Shown: positions 24,006 to 34,100 of the stretch, in pieces
How positions within the stretch are numbered: position 1 is the first letter of the stretch
How the letters are laid out: every line of letters begins with the position of its first letter
From: Tautonia plasticadhaerens
Lineage (GTDB): Bacteria; Planctomycetota; Planctomycetia; Isosphaerales; Isosphaeraceae
DNA: 64,000 nt
NCBI RefSeq assembly: GCF_007752535.1
Contig: NZ_CP036426.1
Span: forward strand, 6,944,001-7,008,000
Direction of reading: 5' to 3'
Position numbers and translations under genes: made by a program
Notes under the pieces: generated by a model
Database searches by the model: none
Seen by the model: the letters and a program-made list of their open reading frames with translations, nothing else
What the model was told of the DNA's origin: nothing

Positions 24006-25928
24006 TCAAGGCATGGCGACCGCCGCCACCTCGCCCTCCTCGTTGTCGGGCTCGAAGACCTCGTAGGTGGTGTTGGTCGCCAGTTGCTCCAGGGTGCTGA
24101 CGGTGCCCGAAGGCCAACGGATCCTCAACCGGGCGACTTCCTCGACCGATCCAAGGCCGACCAGCAGGCGGGGATCGTTCGACGAGCACATGCTGGAGCC
24201 GGATTTGCGCTGGCGGGTGATGGTCCTCCCGCCGGCCTCGACCTCGACGCGGGCGCCGATCGCGTCGCGGTTGCTCCGGTCCCCGACCAGCTCCAGGCGG
24301 ATCCAGGCGTGATTGCCCGGGGTGTCGTTGCGGAGGATGGCCGGGGCGCCGTCCCGATGGTTGACGACGATGTCGATGTCGCCGTCGTCGTCGAGGTCGC
24401 CGAACGCCGCGCCACGCCCGGCATGGCGGGAGGCGAAGTAGGGCCCCACTCCGAGGGTGGCGAGCTGGAACCGTCGCCCGACGCCGGGGGCGATCGCCCC
24501 CGAGTCGCCGACGGGGACGTTGCGGTGGAGCATCGGCGGCTGGAGATAGCTGAGCACCGGCGACAGTTCGTTGCGGTTGCTGTCGATGTGGCCGTTGGCC
24601 ACGAAGCAATCGGGCCAGCCGTCGTTGTCGAAGTCGGCCAGGGCGCAGCCCCAGCCGACGTACGGCCGGCTGTCATCAACCAGGCCGACTTCCGCCGAGG
24701 AATCATGGAAGCCGGCCGGCGGGACTCCCCCGCGATCGGCGGTCGCCGACGTCGAGTCGGTCAGGTTCCGGTAAAGGGCGGTGTACTCGTACTGGAAGTT
24801 GGATGCCAGGAGCTCGGGCAGGCCGTCGCCGTCGCAGTCCTCGGCGTCGACCCCCATGCTCGCCTGCGGCCCGCCCGTGGCATCGAGCCCGGCCCCCGAG
24901 GTCTCGGTCGCGTCCTCGAACGTCCCGTCGCCCCTGTTGAGGAAGAGGAAATTCGGCCGCAAGTCGTTCACGACGTAGAGGTCGACCAGGACATCGCCGT
25001 TGAGATCGGCCGCCACGGCGCCGAAGCCGCGACCGTCGTCGCGGCCCAACCCCGCCTCGTCGGTCACGTCGGTGAACGTCCCCTCGCCGTCATTGCGGTA
25101 GAGCATATGCCTGGCCGTCGGGACACCGCCGGGCTGGCAGTAGATGGGGATCCGATCGGAACCGCAGGGCCTGGGAGTCCGCAGGAACTCGTAATCGCCG
25201 TAGTTGGCGACGAAGAGGTCCAGGTCGCCGTCTCCGTCGTAGTCGAGCATGACCCCGCCCATCGACCAGGCCGGCGCGTCGATCCCGGCGTCCCGGCTGA
25301 CGTCCCGAAACGTGCCGTCGCCTTCGTTGAGGAAGAGGGCGTTCGGGCCGACGTTGCACAGGAAGAGGTCCTGGTCGCCGTCGTTGTCGACGTCCCCGGC
25401 GATGATCCCGTGGCAGAACCCGCGGAAGTCCAGGCCGGCCTCCGCGGTCACGTCCTCGAACATGCCACCGCCGAGGTTCTTGTAAAGCTTGTTCGGGCCG
25501 GCCTCGGCCGTCCCCAGCGGGAGGAAGGTGCAGGTGGCGAAGTAGAGGTCGAGTCGGCCGTCGCCGTCGTAGTCGACCATCGCCACGCCCGAGCCGAAGG
25601 CGGTCGGGAAGTACCGGTCGGCGGTCGTGCCGGAGACGTGGACGAAGTCAACCCCACTCCCCTCGAGGATGTCGGTAAACCGGAAGGGGCTGGGGGTCTT
25701 CGGCGTGGTCGCCAGCGAATCCGCCAGGCCGAGATACGCCATGCGATCGCTCAGGCCGAAGCGGAGTCCGATCTCCTCATGACTCGCCACGACGATCCGA
25801 CCGGTCTGGGCCCCCGTCCCGGCCGGATCGTCGTTGGGGTTCGCCTCGCAACCGGCCATGACCAGCGTGAGGCCCGCGATCGCCCGGCATGAGGCCCCGC
25901 CTCGACTTCCCCGAGTCGACCAAGCCAT
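24006..25928 (-). CDS. CRTAC1-type lipoprotein (FG-GAP propeller + ASPIC/UnbV)
   Basis: The 640-residue protein has a lipoprotein signal (AIAGLTLVMAGC, lipid-carrying Cys27). It then has at least seven FG-GAP calcium loops: VDYDGDGRLDLYFA, GDVDNDGDQDLFLCN, LDYDGDGDLDLFVAN, ADLNGDVLVDLYVVN, EDCDGDGLPELLASN, ADFDNDGWPDCFVAN and GDLDDDGDIDIVVN. These form a beta-propeller. The last 100 residues are an ASPIC/UnbV domain (WIRLELVGDRSNRDAIGARV ... LRIRWPSGTVSTLEQL). These proteins are abundant in Planctomycetes, exported, and often paired with TPR proteins; their role is thought to be adhesion or binding, not catalysis. A TPR gene lies 3.4 kb away on the other strand. Confidence 0.9.
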   Translation of the reverse strand: MAWSTRGSRGGASCRAIAGLTLVMAGCEANPNDDPAGTGAQTGRIVVASHEEIGLRFGLSDRMAYLGLADSLATTPKTPSPFRFTDILEGSGVDFVHVSGTTADRYFPTAFGSGVAMVDYDGDGRLDLYFATCTFLPLGTAEAGPNKLYKNLGGGMFEDVTAEAGLDFRGFCHGIIAGDVDNDGDQDLFLCNVGPNALFLNEGDGTFRDVSRDAGIDAPAWSMGGVMLDYDGDGDLDLFVANYGDYEFLRTPRPCGSDRIPIYCQPGGVPTARHMLYRNDGEGTFTDVTDEAGLGRDDGRGFGAVAADLNGDVLVDLYVVNDLRPNFLFLNRGDGTFEDATETSGAGLDATGGPQASMGVDAEDCDGDGLPELLASNFQYEYTALYRNLTDSTSATADRGGVPPAGFHDSSAEVGLVDDSRPYVGWGCALADFDNDGWPDCFVANGHIDSNRNELSPVLSYLQPPMLHRNVPVGDSGAIAPGVGRRFQLATLGVGPYFASRHAGRGAAFGDLDDDGDIDIVVNHRDGAPAILRNDTPGNHAWIRLELVGDRSNRDAIGARVEVEAGGRTITRQRKSGSSMCSSNDPRLLVGLGSVEEVARLRIRWPSGTVSTLEQLATNTTYEVFEPDNEEGEVAAVAMP

Positions 25929-25999
25929 GCAAGATGCCTCCGGGTCGTCGGGTTCACCCGACGACCATCAGGGTCCGCCCGGAGAGGCGGTGAATCGGC

Positions 26000-26800
26000 T
26001 CAGGCCTTCTCACTCCGGCTCGGCCCGGGGACCACCAGGGCCGCGCCGACCGCGGCGAGGCTCGCGACGAGGAGACGGGCCAGCAACCGGGGGAGCCACT
26101 CCAACGCCGTCGGCTCGAAGGTCCGGCCCAGCGGGAACGCCAAGGCGCCCACGATCTCGTAGATGGCCGCCCCGAGCGATGCGCCGACCAGGCCGCCGAT
26201 CAGGCCCCTCGCCCCCTGGACGCGTCCTCCCCATCCCAGCCCGAACGCGAGGCCGCCTGCGGCGCCGATCGCCCCCCAGATCCCGGCGTGCATGAGCAGC
26301 GGCTGAACGAGTCCTTTCGGGATGAAGTCGGTATATGAGCGATAATAGAGCGTCACGAGGGCCAGGGCCGCCACCGTCCCCGCGACGGTACCCGAAACCA
26401 GTCCGACCAAAGCAGCGCGCAACCCCCGGGCGGCAGAGCGGCGGATTCGCCCGCCGGTCAGGCCCAGGGCCGCCCCGAGCATCGCCCCGAACAGCCCCGA
26501 GGAGAGGGCCACGTTCTTCACGGTGGCGGCCGCGCTCGCCGCGGGCGTGATCAACTCGGTCTCGACGCCGCTCCGGATGACCGCCGGCACGCGCTCGGGC
26601 TCGAAGACGCCCTCGGCCACCTCGCCGACAAGCCAGGAGACGGCCCCGACCGCCAGGCCAACGGCAAAGGTCAGCAGGAGGGCGGGACGGCCGAGGCCGG
26701 CCGGGGCCGGCCCGCCTCTCGGGGGCGAGCCCGGCAAGCCCCTCGACTCCTCGGAGATCTCCCCGGGAACAGGAGTCGGTTCGGGGGCTGATCCAGTCAT
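26000..26800 (-). CDS. multi-pass membrane protein of unknown function
   Basis: The 266-residue protein has a Pro-rich cytosolic head (about 45 residues) followed by hydrophobic segments consistent with six or seven membrane spans: PALLLTFAVGLAVGAVSWLV, NVALSSGLFGAMLGAALGLT, AALVGLVSGTVAGTVAALAL, LLMHAGIWGAIGAAGGLAFG, LIGGLVGASLGAAIYEIVGA and LLARLLVASLAAVGAALVVP. Glycine-rich G-x-x-x-G spacings are frequent. No known transporter or enzyme motif is seen. ATG 26800 follows GGAGGGA, while a longer open frame upstream lacks support. It is transcribed toward the CRTAC1 gene, with 71 bases between stop and the next start, so they may be cotranscribed. Confidence 0.7.
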   Translation of the reverse strand: MTGSAPEPTPVPGEISEESRGLPGSPPRGGPAPAGLGRPALLLTFAVGLAVGAVSWLVGEVAEGVFEPERVPAVIRSGVETELITPAASAAATVKNVALSSGLFGAMLGAALGLTGGRIRRSAARGLRAALVGLVSGTVAGTVAALALVTLYYRSYTDFIPKGLVQPLLMHAGIWGAIGAAGGLAFGLGWGGRVQGARGLIGGLVGASLGAAIYEIVGALAFPLGRTFEPTALEWLPRLLARLLVASLAAVGAALVVPGPSRSEKA

Positions 26801-27087
26801 GGTTCGCACGTCCCTCCCTTCGGCTTTGGATGCGGGATCAATCGCGGAGTGGTCCCCGCTCGCGACGAACGGTCGTCTCTCTGGGATGGAGATCGCCCGG
26901 CCCCTCCCGCGCCGGATGATGCTCGGTTTCACCCAACCCGGGACGCGACGGCGGATGGGTATCCGCCCGGGGCGCCGGTGGCGAGTGCCCCGACTCCTGC
27001 TGGGGCGGGAGGCGGGGGAGCCCCGCCGAACTGACTACCCCCCGAGTTCGGGGCCCGCTTACCGCTCCCGATCCGCACCGGCCCTCG

Positions 27088-27324
27088 TCAATTGGCACCG
27101 CCCCCCGGCGTCCGCTTCATCATCTCGGGCGACCAACTCTTGGGCCCGCCCTGTTCCATCATTTTCTTGAATGCGGGGTCGTTGAATCGCTCGCTTTCCT
27201 GGAGCCTCCGGGTCGGGGCCGGGATCTCGTCGAGGCCGGTCGCCGCCGCCGGCTCGCCCCCGCCGCAGCCGGATACGAGGCATGCCAGGGCGGCCGCCCC
27301 GGTCGCCGCACGCAGACAACGCAT
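27088..27324 (-). CDS. small lipoprotein
   Basis: The 78-residue protein has a clear lipoprotein signal (AAALACLVSGC, lipid-carrying Cys20) and a short mature part, DEIPAPTRRLQESERFNDPA then FKKMMEQGG and MMKRTPGGGAN. AAGGAGG lies 9 bases before the ATG at 27324. It lies 118 bases downstream of the DUF1559 gene on the same strand. Small lipoproteins in this position are common beside DUF1559 genes in Planctomycetes. Their function is unknown; they may be partners of the pilin-like protein. There are no other domains. Confidence 0.8.
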   Translation of the reverse strand: MRCLRAATGAAALACLVSGCGGGEPAAATGLDEIPAPTRRLQESERFNDPAFKKMMEQGGPKSWSPEMMKRTPGGGAN

Positions 27325-27442
27325 CGATTCGTCCTCCTTGGGAGGGGCTGGTCAACCCCCGGGCCCGGATTCGATCCGCCCCGTGTAAGGCGTCAGCCCC
27401 CCTATGTCGGAACGCCCCCGGGGCTTGCCCCGGCAGGCGAGA

Positions 27443-28546
27443 TTAATAGGCGTCGGCCGAGATGACCTCGCCCCCCTTGCGTGAGCCCAGGGCCCACCAG
27501 GTCTCCTGGGCGATCGTGTCCTTCACAAATCGGACCGAGCCGTCGCCCATGCAGACGTTGACCCCGCCGGGGTGGTCGCTGGTCGCCGTGATCGCGGCGG
27601 CGAACCCCCCCTGGGAGCCATCGGCGGAGAAGTCGAACAGGCCCCCCTGCCTCCCAGTGCACGAGTCGCTGTTCGGGGTCATCACGTGGGTGTAGCCGGT
27701 GGTCGCGGTGCTGAAGCCCTGGGCCAGGGCCCAGGCCGCCCCGAAGGACTCCGCGCTCGATGGCTGCGTCCCGTTGGGGATGCTCTTGCACGCGGCGACG
27801 AACGATCGCAGATTCGCCACGTCGCCGGTGTCGTAGGTCAGGACGATCGAGTCGAGCTGGAACAGGGCCCGCTTGGCGGTATTCGACCCGGCGGGGGAGG
27901 GCGGGCCCGCGAAGATGAGGTGCTCGCTGAACAGCGCCGTGTTGCTGGTCCCGTCCCTCGCCGAGGCCAGGGAGGCCACGCCCGCGGTGCTGGGCACCCC
28001 GAAGGCCCCCTTGGAGGGGATGATCAGGCCGCTGCACGAGGCGAACTGAGCGGGGCCGCCGTAGTTCCCGGCATAATTGGTGCGGGCGAAGTCCCCCCCC
28101 GTGAGGAGCGTCGGCTGGGTGTTGATGCTCTCGGAGGGGCATAACATGGACGAGATGACCGTCAGGCCGACTGTCGTGTTCTGCCTGAAGTCCTGCCCGG
28201 TGAAGCTCCCCAGGTCGAGCGGGGGGACGTCGAAGTTGAGGGCATTGTAGAGGGCCTGCTGCTCGATGTGCGGCAGGATGGCGTCGGACCACGAGACATT
28301 CCACGCCCATCCGGCCCCCCAATTCGGCATCGAATAGGACGGGAAGACCTGATTCGAATCGATGTAATTGTGGACCGCCAGGCCGAGCTGCTTGAGGTTG
28401 TTGGTGCACTGGGCGCGTCGGGCCGCCTCGCGCGCCGCCTGGACGGCGGGCAGCAGCAGGGCGATCAGGACGCCGATGATGGCGATCACCACCAGCAGCT
28501 CGATCAACGTGAAGCCACGCCTCGTCGCTCCCGAGTTCCAAACCAT
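27443..28546 (-). CDS. DUF1559 prepilin-like (type II pseudopilin) protein
   Basis: The 367-residue protein starts with a type IV prepilin N-terminus: [20 protein letters not shown] after a short basic leader (cleavage after Gly11, Glu at mature position 5 or 6), then [20 protein letters not shown] and [11 protein letters not shown], the DUF1559 hallmark. The C-terminal part has [16 protein letters not shown], the conserved H-x-G-G-x-N-x-x-x-x-D-G-S-V end motif of the family. Such proteins are greatly expanded in Planctomycetes and are probably processed by a prepilin peptidase and assembled or anchored in the envelope; the precise role is not known. ATG 28546 is preceded by GAAGAGG. It heads a minus-strand group with the small lipoprotein. 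Confidence 0.95.
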   Translation of the reverse strand: MVWNSGATRRGFTLIELLVVIAIIGVLIALLLPAVQAAREAARRAQCTNNLKQLGLAVHNYIDSNQVFPSYSMPNWGAGWAWNVSWSDAILPHIEQQALYNALNFDVPPLDLGSFTGQDFRQNTTVGLTVISSMLCPSESINTQPTLLTGGDFARTNYAGNYGGPAQFASCSGLIIPSKGAFGVPSTAGVASLASARDGTSNTALFSEHLIFAGPPSPAGSNTAKRALFQLDSIVLTYDTGDVANLRSFVAACKSIPNGTQPSSAESFGAAWALAQGFSTATTGYTHVMTPNSDSCTGRQGGLFDFSADGSQGGFAAAITATSDHPGGVNVCMGDGSVRFVKDTIAQETWWALGSRKGGEVISADAY

Positions 28547-29327
28547 CGGAGTGCCTCTTCGTCGTTTCGGGATCCAGGCAGGGACGCCGACCGCGACCAC
28601 ATCGGTTCCACGCCAGCCCGACCACCCAGTGGGGTCGGACGCGATTCTCGTATCGCGGGAGCGGCCAGGAATGTCCCATCGGCAAATATGAACGGCCCGT
28701 TGCCTTGTCGGGCCGGGAGGATAGGTGCGTAGATCACTTCTAGCAGGATTGTTATCCTGGGCCAAGGAGTAAACGGGGAGTTCATTGGAGTGATCCGGCA
28801 TCCGAACTTCCTGGCCTGGCGCAGACCCATTGGCTCGGGCTTCGCCGGTTGGAAACCCCGAGGCCCCGGTCCGCTCGCGGAAGAAGACGGCATCGAGGAC
28901 ACACGCCCGATCGTGCAGACGTCGCTGGGATTCTGTTGGTTCCATCCTCGCCGACTTCGCCGCCTATATCCGAAAGCGGGGCCTTTGGCCGGCCCACCTC
29001 AATCCGCGAGGGCTCGCTCGGGCGGCACCGGCCAGACTCGGACGATGGAGAGGCCGCTGGGTCAACGCCGGGGTCCAGGATTCCAGGATTCCAGGATCGC
29101 CGAGGCGGTCGCCGGGCCCGGACCCGTCGTCGAGGGCGTCGGCATCCTGCTGGTCCTCGCCTACAGCGAATTCATCGAATAATTCGCGAATCGCAATGAA
29201 AGCTGGCGGGTTTTCCGGGCGTCGGCTTCCCTGGCCTCGCCGAGGAAATCCGGTCGTATGGCCGCGATGGCGCCGCTCGATGAGGAGAATCGGAGGCGTA
29301 CGCGTCCCTTGCCCCGGGGAGAGATCG
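28547..29327. other. gene-free divergent region
   Basis: These 781 bases separate the divergent DUF1559 and TPR genes. I see no gene. Near 29073-29096 the octamer CCAGGATT is repeated three times in a row with slight changes. Promoters for both genes should lie here, but no convincing -35/-10 pair stands out. Confidence 0.4.
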
Positions 29328-30632
29328 ATGGACGCCCTTCCGAGCCGTCGCCTTCGATTCGCACCGTCGGGCCGTGCCCGCTGGGTCGTCGTCACCATCG
29401 CGGCAATCGTCGTTCTCCTCGTGGCCGGCGTGGTGATCCGCGATGAGTTGCGGGCCCGTGCCGCGAGGGAGGCCGCGCGCCGCTCGCTGGCGGACGGGCG
29501 GCTCGCCAAGGCGGAGGAAGCCCTCGGCCGCTGGCTGGGCGTGCGGCCGAGGGCTGCGGAGGCCCACTTCCTCAAAGCCCGGGTGGCACTCGGGCAGGAG
29601 CGGCCTCAGGAGGCGGTCGTGGAGTTGGTCACCGCCCGGGCGCTGGGCTATCCGGCCGCCCCGATCGACCGGCTCGAGGCCATCCTCAGGGCCCGGGCCG
29701 GCCAGCACGCCGAGGCCGTGCCGATCCTCCGTCGCATCCTGGAGGGCTCCGAGGCGCCCGACCCCGAGGTCGCGGAGGCGCTCGCCCGCGTGTATCTCGA
29801 GACGTATCGCTTCCGGGCCGCCGCCGACGCGATCGATCGCTGGATCCGGGACGCCCCGGACGACGCCACGCCCTACCTCTGGCGCACCGAAGTCCGGGAG
29901 CGACTCGACCCGGACCGCGAGGCCCAGATTGACGACTATCGGGCGGCCCTGGAACGCGACCCGGGCCTCGACCGGGCCCAGCTCGGGCTGGCCGATGCGC
30001 TCCGCCTGACGGGGCGCACGGAGGAGGCCGCCGCCGCATATGCCTCGTACCTCGCCCGCAGGCCCGACGACCCGGCCGGGCACCTAGGCGCCGGCCTCGT
30101 CGCCGAAGACCGGGGGGACGAGGAGTCGGCGGCCCTCCACCTCGACCGGACGCTGGCGCTCGATCCGGCCAACGCCCCGGCGCTCTCGGCACGGGCCTCG
30201 ATCGCGATGCGTCGCGGCGAGCAAGACGCCGCGCTGGCCCTGCTGGACCGGGCCGTCCGACACGCCCCCCACGACCTCGAGGTCCGCTATCGCCGCGGCC
30301 TCTGCCTCGCCCGGCTCGGGCGTCTCGACGAAGCCCTTGCGGAGCAGCAGGTCGCGGCACGACTGAAGGAGGACGACCGGCGACTGGCTGAGATCCAGCA
30401 GCAACTCATCCAGAATCCCGGGGACCCGGCGCTCCAGGTCGAGATCGCCCGCTGGCTGATCGAGCACGGTCACGAGGAGGAAGGCATCCGTTGGGCCCGG
30501 AAGGTCCTCGGCGAGCGGCCGGATGATCGCGAGGCGAATCGGTTAATGGCCCGGATCCATGAACGGGCCGGCGATCACGGGCTCGCGAACTATTTCCGCC
30601 TCCAGGCCGAGGCGTCGCCCCCTTCGAAGTGA
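29328..30632 (+). CDS. membrane-anchored TPR protein
   Basis: The 434-residue protein has a single N-terminal membrane anchor (WVVVTIAAIVVLLVAGVVI, about residues 16-34) after a basic head. About ten tetratricopeptide repeats follow, for example AKAEEALGRWLGVRPRAAEA, AEAVPILRRILEGSE, AQIDDYRAALERDPGLDRAQ, ALHLDRTLALDPANAPAL, ALALLDRAVRHAPHDLEVRY and GIRWARKVLGERPDDREANR. TPRs act as protein-protein scaffolds. In Planctomycetes such anchored TPR proteins often accompany CRTAC1-type lipoproteins such as the one at 24-25.9 kb, so it may organise exported proteins, which is inference. ATG 29328 follows GGGGAGAG. Longer in-frame extensions upstream are Arg/Pro shadow sequence. Confidence 0.85.
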   Translation: MDALPSRRLRFAPSGRARWVVVTIAAIVVLLVAGVVIRDELRARAAREAARRSLADGRLAKAEEALGRWLGVRPRAAEAHFLKARVALGQERPQEAVVELVTARALGYPAAPIDRLEAILRARAGQHAEAVPILRRILEGSEAPDPEVAEALARVYLETYRFRAAADAIDRWIRDAPDDATPYLWRTEVRERLDPDREAQIDDYRAALERDPGLDRAQLGLADALRLTGRTEEAAAAYASYLARRPDDPAGHLGAGLVAEDRGDEESAALHLDRTLALDPANAPALSARASIAMRRGEQDAALALLDRAVRHAPHDLEVRYRRGLCLARLGRLDEALAEQQVAARLKEDDRRLAEIQQQLIQNPGDPALQVEIARWLIEHGHEEEGIRWARKVLGERPDDREANRLMARIHERAGDHGLANYFRLQAEASPPSK

Positions 30633-31131
30633 GGCCGGGGCGGCATCGAAGGTGCCCAACGCCTCGGGTGAGGGGCGATCTCGGGCCGATCCCGCCAGGC
30701 ATCGGGCGCCTCGCGCGTGTCCCCGGGTCCCGGGCCGTCCGAGTCTTGAACGGCGCCCATGCCCTCGGTGCCGGCGGCGGAGGACGCGCTTGCCCCTGGA
30801 ATGGAGCCCATCCAACGCGCATCCTGGGGATGCGAGGGTCGCTCATGCAATCGACGCAGGCCGGGATCCCGGGCAATCTCCGGGAATGGCTCTCGCGAGG
30901 CCAGCCAATCATCGGCGCCGGCTCGGGATTCGGCAACCCGGCCCGATGCGAGGAGGCCGGGAGCGTCCGCCTGACCGGCATCCGCGAGTCAGGCCGGCGC
31001 CGGATGGCCGGGAGGGGTTCGCCATCATCGAGCAAGCCCGTCGCTTTACGAAGGGGAGGCCCCACCGCGTCGGGCTCCCGCAGCCGGATCAAGGAGTCGC
31101 AGCGCGTTCCTCTTCGGACCCTAACCCGAGG
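30633..31131. other. gene-free stretch
   Basis: About 500 bases between the TPR gene and the large propeller/cytochrome gene. The frames here are Arg/Pro/Gly shadow sequence and I see no gene, tRNA or clear repeat. Confidence 0.4.
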
Positions 31132-31143
31132 ATGATGCCCGCC

Positions 31144-34100
31144 ATGCCCCGCAAGTTCGTGCTTCTCCTCGGCGTCCTCTCGCTCCTGATCGCGGAGGCC
31201 CCGGCCCGCGGCCGGGACACGGACGGCGCGGGGGCCCCGACCCGCCCGGTCGAGACGTGGGCCGATCCCGGGCTGACGCTCACCCGAGGCCTCGTGCTCT
31301 GGCTGGACGCGGGCCGACTGAACGCCGCCCGCGAGGGGTACGGACTCCCCGAGGTGGTCAACGGCTCCGCGATCGATGTCTGGCACGACGCCTCGGGCCA
31401 CGGCCGCCACCTCGTCCAGCCGCGAGTGGACGTCCGGCCGACCTTCGAGGACGGGGCCGTGCGCTTCGATGGGATTGCAAGCCACCTTGAGCGGCAGGGG
31501 GCGGACCTGCGGCTTGAGGGGTTCACCCTGTTCCTCGTGGCCGCCCCCTTCAGCAACGCGGGCGGCTTCCGCGGCTTCCTGGCGCTGAATCAGGAGGGCC
31601 AGGACGACTTCACCAGCGGCCTGACCGTCGACATGGGCTTCGGGTTCACCGGGCGGTTCGAGGCGCTGAACGTCGAGGGGGAGGGCTTCGGCGGGATGGC
31701 CGACCTGATGTTCGACCCCTCCGAATTCGGGATCGTCCGCCGGGTGACCATCACCTCGATATCCGGCGCCAGCGGCACGAGGCTCCGCGTCGACGGCCAG
31801 TCCAACGGCGCCCGCGACCGCCAGGAGTCGATTCTCGACGTGGATCGGATCACCGTGGGGGCCCGCCGGCACGGCATCCCCGTGGAGACCCGAGGGTTCC
31901 TCGACGGCGACCTACTGCACGTACTCCTCTACGACCGCGTGCTCGACGACGTCGAGCGGCGGGAGGTCGAGGCGTATCTCGCCCGCCGCCTCGGCGGGGA
32001 GGGCCGGGTGGTCCGCCTCGAGAAGGACGTGGTCGGCACGCCGCTGGTGTCCATCGAGGATCCGCCGCCGGTGCAGGTCCTGGTGCCGGGCGTCTCGGCG
32101 AGGGAATTGCCCGTCGAGCTGTCGAACATCAACAACGTCGCCTATCGCGGCGACGGCGTGCTGGTGGCACTGGCCTACGACGGGGACATCCACCTGCTGA
32201 CCGACGGCGACGACGACGGGCTGGAGGAGACGGTCGGGCGATTCTGGGAGAACACGGGGAGCCTCGTCGCCCCGATCGGCATGGCGTTGACGCCCCCGGG
32301 CGACCCCCGCGGAGACGGCGTCTTCGTGGCCTCCAAGGGCAAGGTCTCGCTGATCCTCGATCGCGACCGCGATAGGGAGGCCGACGAGGAAATCATCGTC
32401 GCCAGCGGCTGGAAGGAGCTGCCGCATGGGGTCGACGCGCTGGGGGTGGCGGTCGACGAGGCCGGCCACGTCTACTTCGGGCTCGGGACGACGAACTTCA
32501 CCAACCCCTACCTCGTCGGCCTGGACGGGAGGGCGGCATACCGCCTGGATGACGAGCATGGCTCGATCCAGGAAGTCTCCCCCGACTTCCAGCATCGCCG
32601 GATCATCGCCACGGGGATCCGCTTCCCGGTCGCCCTGGCCTTCAACCGCCACGGCGACCTCTTCGCGACCGACCAAGAGGGCGCGACCTGGCTGCCCAAC
32701 GGCAACCCGTTCGACGAGCTGCTGCACATCCAGCCTGGCCGGCACTACGGCTTCCCGCCCCGGCACCCGGACCACCTGCCGTCGGTGATCGACGAGCCGA
32801 GCGTCTTCGACTACGCCCCGCAGCACCAGTCGACCTGTGGCCTGACCTTCAATGAGCCGGTGGGCGGCGGGCCGACCTTCGGCCCGCCGCACTGGGCCGG
32901 GGATGCGATCGTCGCCGGGTACTCGCGGGGCAAGCTCTTCCGCACGGAGATGGGGAGGACCGCCGCCGGCTACGTGGCAAGGAACCACATCCTGGCCGTC
33001 CTGGACAGGCTCGCCGTCGACGCCTGCGTCTCACACGCGGGCGACCTGGTCGTCGCCGCCCACAGCGGCCTGCCGGACTGGGGCAGCGGGCCGGCCGGGG
33101 AGGGCAGGCTCTACAAGCTCTCGTACGACGACCCCGAGGCGCCCCAGCCCGTACTCGCCTGGGCTCCGAGCCCGCAAGAGGTGCGCATCGCGTTCGACCG
33201 GCCGCTCGACCCGGCCGGGCTGGAGGGGCTGGCCGGGACGATCGCGATCGAGTACGGCGCGGCCGTCCGGCCCGGCGACCGGTTCGAGTCGCTTCGCCCC
33301 GGATACGAGGTGGTGGGGCGGCAAATGAACGCCCCCCGGTTCGAGCTGCCGATCCTCTCGACCGGCGTTTCTCCCGATCGACGGACGCTGATTCTTGCGA
33401 CCGCCCCGCACCCGGAGGCATCCTCCTACGCCATCACGCTGCCGGGCCTCGGGCGGCCAGAGGCTACGCAAGACCCGCCCGGCGCGCTGGCTCAGGCCGC
33501 CGCCGTCGACCTCGGGTACGACCTCTCGGGCGTCGAGGCGTCCTGGCTCGCCGAGGACGGGGGCGAGCGCTGGTCCGGCTGGCTGCCGCACGTCAACCTC
33601 GACCTCGCCCGGGAGTTCACCGCGGGGAGTGCCGAACATGATTGGCTCTGGGATGCGATCGGGCGACCGGGACGGCTTACGCTGCGGACCAAAATTGACC
33701 TCTGGCAGATGCTCCGCCCGGCCGTGCAGCCGGGATCGACCATCGATTATTCCCTGCCGGGCGAGGAGGTCACCGTCGTTTTCTCGGCCTCCGCGCCGAT
33801 CGAGCTGACCACGCCGGACAGGACCTCTCCCCCCGAAGCCGGCGGGGACGGCCGACCTCGCGTCGCGGTCGTCGTGACGCCGGAGGGGCGCGAGCCCGTG
33901 CCGGTGGAGATCACCCTCGAAACCGGAGGGCGGCCGTCCCTCGATGTGACCTGGACGACTCGGGAGGACGCCCGGCCTCGGGCGCTGCCCCTGCGGCGCG
34001 TCCTCGTGCCGTGGGCCACGCTCGAGTCGGGCACCGAGGCGGTCGCGGGTCGGGTCATCCCCGAACTGGAGGGAGGCGACTGGGCACGCGGCCGGGCCGT

